NCBI GenBank assembly: GCA_038247995.1
Contig: JBBRUG010000274.1
Span: forward strand, 1-8,519
DNA: 8,519 nucleotides
From: JBBRUG01 sp038247995
Lineage (GTDB): Bacteria > Chloroflexota > Chloroflexia > Chloroflexales > Chloroflexaceae
Direction: 5' to 3'
Below are positions 4,310-8,519 of this stretch, piece after piece; positions within the stretch are counted from its first letter, which is position 1; every line of letters starts with the position of its first letter. Made by a program: the position numbers and the translations under genes. A model generated the notes under the pieces. That model saw only the letters and a list, made by a program, of their open reading frames with translations. It was not told where the DNA came from and searched no databases.

Positions 4310-7300
4310 TTATTCCTGAATGGCGCGGGCGAGACCGCCGTCGGTGAGCAGTGCCCGGAGCGTCGGCACGAGTTCTTGCAGGTCGGGAACGGGCAAGTGG
4401 TGTGCCCCTGATTGTAGCGTGCCGGCGAGGGCGGCGAGGTAGCGGCGCGTTTCGGCGGTACAGGCCGGGTGCCGGACAAGTGTTGCCGCCAGGGTTGCCG
4501 GCGTTAGCACAAGGTCGGCAGTATTGTTCAGGCCGAGTTGGAGTGTGACGGCGGCGCACTCGATTAGCAGCGGCGGCGAGGGCAGGCGTTCGGCGATCAG
4601 GAGCGCCTGCCCTAGTTGTTGACGGGCCAGATCGGGCTGTGCTTGGGCCAAGGCCAGCCGGCCGAGATGCACCAGCGCGCGCCCAATTCCCAGTTCCACA
4701 CCGAGCGTCTGAAAGAGGGCGAGGGCTTCACGCAGCGCTGCGGCGCTCGCGTCGAACTGCTGCTCAGCCAGGTGTAACAACCCGATCTGGTCGAGGGCCA
4801 ACGCCACGCCGATGCGGTTATCGATCTGGCGGGCGGTTTCCAGGCTGGCATGCAGATACGTGTCGGCCGCCGCCCGATCATCGGCGATCAGAGCGAGCGT
4901 GCCGAGGAAACGCAGCGTATGGCCGCGGCCCCAGGCGTAGTGCAGGTCGTCATAGATCGCAAGCCCCCGACGGAGCGCCTGTTCCGCTGTAGCCCATTCG
5001 CCCTGCGCGAGCGCAACGGCACCGATCGAAAGGAGCGTATCGGCCACCCGAACGACCTCAGCACCCTCTTCGGCGATGGCGAGCGTGAGCCGCAGACACT
5101 GCATCGCTTCAGGATAGACGCCGCGCCCGTAGGCGAGCAACCCGATCTGCTTGTAGACAAACAGCAACTCGGGCGCGTCCTCGGCGGCGATCGCATTCAG
5201 CAGGATCCGGCAGTCGTGATAGGCCTGTTCGGCAGCGGCGATGTCGCCCATGATCTGCTGCAACTCGGCATGGCACGCGAGGATGCGTACGGCGGCCAGA
5301 GCGGTCGCCTCGTCGGGATCGGCGCCTGCGGCCCAGGCGCGCGCAGCCGCAGCGCCGGCTTCGAACAGGTGGGTGCTCTCCAGTTTCCAACCGCGTAGCG
5401 CGCAGAAGTCGTGCAGGGGGATGCTGTATGCCCCGAGCGTGGCAAGATCGTGGCCGGTTGCCGCCCAATGCCAACCTGCGCGCAGGTTGGCGAACTCGCG
5501 CTCAATATCGTTCATCGCCGCTACACTATCGGGGCCATACAGCAACGGTTTGCGCTCGTGGGCAAAGGCAGCAAAATAGTGTGCGTGACGGGTGCAGACC
5601 GCCGCTGCGACCTCCGGGTTTGTCTGGAGTTTCTCAAGGGCGAAGCGTTGGAGCAAGGGATGCAGCGCATAGCGCGTCTCCGGTTCCAGCTTCAGCGCCT
5701 GCACCAGCGACTTATCGCGCAGAGCGCCTAGCGTCGCCAGGCCGGCGCCGACAATCGCTTCGGCGGCGCCTGCTGTGAATCCGGCTGGAAAAACGCCCAA
5801 CCCGGCAAGCGCCTGCGTCTCGGCTGGGCTGAGCAGACGCCAGGAGTACTCAAAGACCGCGCGAATGCTGCGATGCCGCTCCGGGAGGTCGGGCGCGTCA
5901 ACCTGCAACACATCGATCGTCGCGGCAATCGAGCGGAGGAGTTCCTGGGGCGAACAGAGCGCCAGCCATGGTGCGGCGAGCTCGATCGCCAGCGGCAAAC
6001 CGTGAACCAGTTGGCAGATCTGCCCCAGCGCGTGCTGGTTGGCGACACTGTAGCTCGCTATGGCTGCTGCACCGTCCTCCTGGCCGGTGTGATGCAGCAA
6101 GAGTTGCACCGCCGCGTAGCGGGCGAGTTGCGGCGCCGGCGCGGAAGTCATCGCCACGGCGGTGGGTGCAGGCTGTTCCGGGTAGCTCAGCCCGTCGAGC
6201 TCCAGCACATGTTCCTCACGCAGCTTGAGGCGCTCACGCGAGGGAACGAGCAAGCGCAGGGCCGGCGCCTGGGAGAGCAGGGTACTGAGGGCGAGGCGGG
6301 CGCGCGGCGTCAGGAGTTCGCCATTATCGACGATCAGCAGGAGCTCGCGCTCCTGGAGGTAGCGCCCGACCTGTTCCGCCGGCGGTTCACGTGGTACGAG
6401 TTGCACCCCTAACACCTGGGCGAGCGCTATGAGCAGATCGTCGTCGCTCACCCGCAACGCTGTACCGTATCCAACCAGCGCCAGGTAAAAGACCCCATCG
6501 TTGCACGGCCCGATCAGTTCGCTGGCCGCGCGCCGGCCGGCGCTAAGGGCCAGATGCGTCTTACCACTGCCGCCCGACCCCGTGATCGTCAGGAGGCGTG
6601 TCTTTGCCGCTGCGAGCCACGTATAGACGCGCGCCATCTCGGCAGCACGCCCGATCTGCGGCCCAACGTGAGGCGGCAGGTTGTGCGGGCGCTGCGCCGG
6701 GCCGGCGAGAATACGTTGATAGAGCGCCGTCGTGGCCGGCTCAGGGTCGATGCCCAGTTCCGTTTGCAGGCGCTCGGCGGCGGATTGATACTGGCGCAGC
6801 GCCGCGTGCCGCCGACCACTGCGGGCGAGCAGCAAGATCATGTGGCGGTGGGCCGCCTCGTCGAGCGGATCGAGGGCAAGTAGGTGTCGCGCCCAGGCGA
6901 GCCCCTGGGCATACTTGCTCCAGGCGGTATGGTATTCCACCAGCCCATGCATTCCTTCGGTCGCTACACGTCGCCAATGCTCGGCCTGGTTGTGCTGCCA
7001 CTCGCTGAAGCCGCGCGCGTCGCGCAGATGGAAGCCCTGGAGGAAGTCGCCGCGGTAAAGCGCCAGCGCAGCGTCAGCGCCGGCCGGATCGCTCGTAAGC
7101 CCGCGTGCGAATGCGTCTACATCGAGCCAATAGTTCGCGTTGGCGCGGATCGCCACCGTGTAGCGTGAGATGGCGAGAAACCCGGCGAAGTGTGCGCGGA
7201 GCTGGTTGAGTACCAGGCGGAGGTTCCCCAGCGCTCGTTCAGGAGACAGATCGTCCCAGAGCAATTCGCTCAGCACCTCGCGCCGGTGCGGTTGGGGGTT

Positions 7301-7423
7301 GCAGGTCAGATACACCAGCAAGCCTTCAGCCTTGCGCGTGGCAACATTAGTGATCGGTGCGCCGTCGATGCTGATAGCGATCTCGCCGAGAAGGCTGATG
7401 CGCAGCCCTGATGAATTGGGCAT
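4310..7423 (-). CDS. SARP/BTAD-type transcriptional regulator with NB-ARC-like ATPase and TPR region
   Basis: A 1037-aa regulator of the AfsR/SARP type. Residues about 7-100 form an OmpR/PhoB-like winged-helix DNA-binding domain ('LRISLLGEIAISIDG', 'SELLWDDLSPERALGNLRLV', 52-71). Residues about 101-240 are the bacterial transcriptional activation domain ('DVDAFARGL', 'YRGDFLQGF', 'LGIDPEPATTALYQRIL'). A STAND/NB-ARC-like ATPase follows with Walker A GSGGSGKTH (282-290), Walker B LLLIVDN (361-367), a 'VPSRERLKLREEH' sensor-type segment (393-405) and a 'GLPLAIELAAPWL' motif. The C-terminal ~350 residues are alanine-rich TPR-like helices. The ATG has GAGGTG 2-5 nt upstream. It is the first gene of the operon and is transcribed divergently from the NPP1-like gene. 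SARPs bind direct heptamer repeats with 11-bp period, as found in the two flanking promoters. ATP-dependent, signal-sensing activation of these promoters is the likely role (inference). Confidence 0.93.
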   Translation of the reverse strand: MPNSSGLRISLLGEIAISIDGAPITNVATRKAEGLLVYLTCNPQPHRREVLSELLWDDLSPERALGNLRLVLNQLRAHFAGFLAISRYTVAIRANANYWLDVDAFARGLTSDPAGADAALALYRGDFLQGFHLRDARGFSEWQHNQAEHWRRVATEGMHGLVEYHTAWSKYAQGLAWARHLLALDPLDEAAHRHMILLLARSGRRHAALRQYQSAAERLQTELGIDPEPATTALYQRILAGPAQRPHNLPPHVGPQIGRAAEMARVYTWLAAAKTRLLTITGSGGSGKTHLALSAGRRAASELIGPCNDGVFYLALVGYGTALRVSDDDLLIALAQVLGVQLVPREPPAEQVGRYLQERELLLIVDNGELLTPRARLALSTLLSQAPALRLLVPSRERLKLREEHVLELDGLSYPEQPAPTAVAMTSAPAPQLARYAAVQLLLHHTGQEDGAAAIASYSVANQHALGQICQLVHGLPLAIELAAPWLALCSPQELLRSIAATIDVLQVDAPDLPERHRSIRAVFEYSWRLLSPAETQALAGLGVFPAGFTAGAAEAIVGAGLATLGALRDKSLVQALKLEPETRYALHPLLQRFALEKLQTNPEVAAAVCTRHAHYFAAFAHERKPLLYGPDSVAAMNDIEREFANLRAGWHWAATGHDLATLGAYSIPLHDFCALRGWKLESTHLFEAGAAAARAWAAGADPDEATALAAVRILACHAELQQIMGDIAAAEQAYHDCRILLNAIAAEDAPELLFVYKQIGLLAYGRGVYPEAMQCLRLTLAIAEEGAEVVRVADTLLSIGAVALAQGEWATAEQALRRGLAIYDDLHYAWGRGHTLRFLGTLALIADDRAAADTYLHASLETARQIDNRIGVALALDQIGLLHLAEQQFDASAAALREALALFQTLGVELGIGRALVHLGRLALAQAQPDLARQQLGQALLIAERLPSPPLLIECAAVTLQLGLNNTADLVLTPATLAATLVRHPACTAETRRYLAALAGTLQSGAHHLPVPDLQELVPTLRALLTDGGLARAIQE

Positions 7424-7496
7424 AACACCTCAAGCAGGGCACGCGCGGGAACGCAATACAATAAAACCGCAGTTGTCGGGTGGGATGATAGTGGAG

Positions 7497-7525
7497 ATTG
7501 TAGCAAAACGAGCGGCGCACGTAAA
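7497..7525 (-). promoter_or_regulatory. Predicted promoter of the regulator operon
   Basis: On the minus strand, TTTACG (-35, plus 7520-7525), a 17-bp spacer and TACAAT (-10, plus 7497-7502) lie about 75-100 nt upstream of the regulator ATG. It is back to back with the plus-strand promoter segment starting at 7543, so a protein bound at that segment could influence both directions. Confidence 0.5.
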
Positions 7526-7542
7526 GTGTGTTCTTCATCTGT

Positions 7543-7606
7543 GTGCCTTGACCCGATTCCAACCAGTGTAAAACGATCTTGAAACGATTGCCGGGTACGC
7601 TCTAGT
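7543..7606 (+). promoter_or_regulatory. Duplicated promoter/operator, copy 2, with AAACGAT x2 at 11-bp period
   Basis: Nearly identical to 2341-2399 (about 55 of 59 bases). Heptamers AAACGAT lie at 7571-7577 and 7582-7588; -35 TTGAAA is at 7579-7584. The -10 position (16-bp spacer, 7601-7606) reads TCTAGT, a poorer match than the TATGAT of copy 1, so this promoter may depend more on an activator. It drives the NPP1-like gene, whose leader also shares 'gcgtacaag' and 'aaggag' with the 96-aa gene leader. Confidence 0.68.
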
Positions 7607-7660
7607 TGAGGGCTGAGGGGCGCTAACGTTCCTATTTGACACAGGCGTACAAGATCGATG

Positions 7661-7666
7661 AAGGAG
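7661..7666 (+). promoter_or_regulatory. Shine-Dalgarno AAGGAG of the NPP1-like gene
   Basis: AAGGAG is 5 nt before the ATG at 7672 and fixes this as the start, which matters because no signal peptide follows. Confidence 0.8.
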
Positions 7667-7671
7667 TACAC

Positions 7672-8519
7672 ATGACGACGCAAACGGTGATGAAGGGTCT
7701 ACCCGAGGCGGTTTCGGCGGAAGTAAAGCGGTGGGCATGCAGCTTCGATTTCGACAGCGACAGTTGTTACCCAGCGCCGGCTGTTGCCGAAGATGGCACA
7801 ATGAACGGCGGGTTACAGGACACCGGCCATAAGACTGGTGGGTGCCGCGATCTGGATCAACTGCGGAATGCCAACACCTATGCCCGCACCATTTCGATAT
7901 TGAAGGGCGGCGTGCAGTACAGCGTCTCTATGTACGCGCTCTATTTCGAGAAGGACCAGGGCATGTCCGGCTCACCGGCGATCGGGCATCGCCACGATTG
8001 GGAGTATACCTTGGTCTGGACGAAGAATGGGCAGATGACCCATGCCAGTTTTAGTGCGCATGGCGGCGTTACCACCAGGGCCAAAGAAGAGCTTCAATTT
8101 GATCCCGGCAAAGGCGACACCGTTAAGGCGGTGTATCACAAGGACGGCCCCGGTACGCGCTGTTTTCGCCCGGCGAAGCGCGATGAACGTGCGGAGAACG
8201 GCCTCGGTGCCTGGCTCACGCCGACGCTGGTGGAGTGGGGCTTGATGCAGAGTCCGTTTGTGTCGAACCAACAACTACAGCGCAATTTCAACGAGTTCAA
8301 CTACGGCAACGCGAACTGCTCGTTCAATGACAAGAACTTTGCGCGCGAAATCGGCAAGAACCCGCCGGAGGGCTACCCGGCTTGCAGGTGTAGGGTTTTT
8401 ACAGGATCGCGTCCCAATGCGCTATTTCCCTCATCCCCCCAGCCCCCTTCTCCCTCAAGGGGAGCAGGGGGAGCCGCCGAAGAATGGCGTCCTGATGCGG
8501 TCGGAAACCCCTCTCCCGC
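7672..8519 (+). CDS. NPP1/NLP (necrosis- and ethylene-inducing peptide-like) protein, 3' end open at window edge
   Basis: The frame is open from ATG 7672 to the window end without a stop. Residues 22-225 match the NPP1 family: 'CYPAPAV' (32-38), 'TGGCRD' (55-60), 'NANTYAR' (66-72), 'SMYALYFEKDQ' (86-96), the family signature 'GHRHDWE' (105-111), and 'NYGNANCSFNDKNF' (210-223). In characterised NLPs the acidic/His metal site comprises an Asp in the 'YFpKD' strand plus H, D and E of the heptapeptide; here D95, H106, D109 and E111 are all present, so the lipid/sphingolipid-binding cytolysin fold looks intact. The N-terminus ('MTTQTVMKGLPEAVSAEVKR') is polar with no secretion signal, which is unusual. 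Typical NLPs end soon after the 'NYG.AN.pf.d..F' block; here the frame continues past residue about 238 into low-complexity repeat DNA, suggesting the native stop was lost. It is divergent from the regulator gene. Confidence 0.85.
   Translation, partial: MTTQTVMKGLPEAVSAEVKRWACSFDFDSDSCYPAPAVAEDGTMNGGLQDTGHKTGGCRDLDQLRNANTYARTISILKGGVQYSVSMYALYFEKDQGMSGSPAIGHRHDWEYTLVWTKNGQMTHASFSAHGGVTTRAKEELQFDPGKGDTVKAVYHKDGPGTRCFRPAKRDERAENGLGAWLTPTLVEWGLMQSPFVSNQQLQRNFNEFNYGNANCSFNDKNFAREIGKNPPEGYPACRCRVFTGSRPNALFPSSPQPPSPSRGAGGAAEEWRPDAVGNPSP
8443..8471. repeat. Palindromic CT/GA repeat inside the tail of the NPP1-like frame
   Basis: CCCCCTTCTCCC (8443-8454), a 5-nt loop and GGGAGCAGGGGG (8460-8471) form a stem with a single mismatch in 12 pairs. 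It is related to the perfect hairpin at 1098-1142. It lies in 8390-8519, repeat-like DNA after the conserved NPP1 domain. The window stops at 'cccctctcccgc', which may begin another such arm. Confidence 0.6.

Noticed and set aside
3877..4479. Alternative minus-strand 200-aa frame overlapping the precursor-like gene
   Set aside because: It is Arg/Pro/Thr-rich and overlaps the regulator 3' end. The frame with GGAGGAGG plus GTG at 4283 fits gene spacing and has sensible protein composition.
4850..5398. Plus-strand ORFs opposite the regulator gene (for example 182 aa, and 5873-6412)
   Set aside because: They are antisense to a clear SARP/ATPase/TPR coding frame, with compositions typical of antisense translation and no Shine-Dalgarno.
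7636..7641. TTGACA consensus -35 close to the NPP1-like start
   Set aside because: No -10-like hexamer occurs 16-18 nt downstream (that position reads into the Shine-Dalgarno and ATG).
8443..8471. Rho-independent terminator for the NPP1-like gene
   Set aside because: There is no T-tract after the stem, and the same palindrome type occurs in non-terminator context at 1098-1142.
1..8519. tRNA, rRNA or CRISPR array
   Set aside because: Nothing was seen with tRNA-like arms, rRNA-like conserved stretches, or regularly spaced repeats with unique spacers.

Overview
The window looks like chromosomal or accessory DNA from a high-GC bacterium, most likely a member of the Chloroflexota (Chloroflexia, Roseiflexus/Chloroflexus-like). 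The taxonomic hints are protein ends such as 'IFLPLLGR', an integrase remnant of a type I associate with that group, SUMF1/FGE-fold proteins with an Asn-derived-looking C-terminus, and palindromic 'cccttctccc' repeats. This assignment comes from memory of families, not from a search.

Region 1 (1-1450) is a mosaic of gene debris and repeats. On the minus strand an FGE/SUMF1 (C-type-lectin-fold) domain ends at 116. Its C-terminus resembles the variable region of diversity-generating retroelement (DGR) targets. The domain is joined in frame to a broken tyrosine-integrase N-terminal fragment. A MITE-like element follows (about 1012-1223; 18-bp perfect inverted repeats, central 20-bp perfect hairpin), and then the C-terminal remnant of a secreted Ig-like (Big_5-type) protein with a frameshift. 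Region 2 (1520-2317) is an intact ZIP/GufA-type metal transporter.

Region 3 (about 2341-8519) is the part of most interest. A minus-strand operon reads, in transcription order: a 1037-aa SARP/BTAD-type regulator with NB-ARC ATPase and TPRs (7423-4310); a 131-aa protein whose N-terminus resembles the borosin-binding domain of borosin RiPP precursors (4283-3888); a 91-aa beta-rich unknown (3869-3594) in the same reading frame after a single stop codon; and a 259-aa methyltransferase (3597-2818). The methyltransferase carries the hallmark motifs and the Tyr/Arg/Tyr spacing of the OphMA/SonM borosin peptide-backbone N-methyltransferases. It is a stand-alone enzyme with no fused core, so the layout is that of a 'split borosin' cluster.

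The operon is flanked by two plus-strand genes: a 96-aa unknown (2464-2754) and a necrosis-inducing NPP1/NLP-like protein (7672 to the window end). Both are preceded by nearly identical 59-bp promoter segments (about 55 of 59 bases). Each segment contains two AAACGAT heptamers exactly 11 bp apart and overlapping the -35 box, which is the geometry of SARP binding sites. The simplest reading is a regulon: the SARP-type protein, co-transcribed with the putative peptide-modification genes, also controls the 96-aa gene and the NPP1-like gene. The link between N-methylated peptide, NPP1-like protein and regulator is inference.
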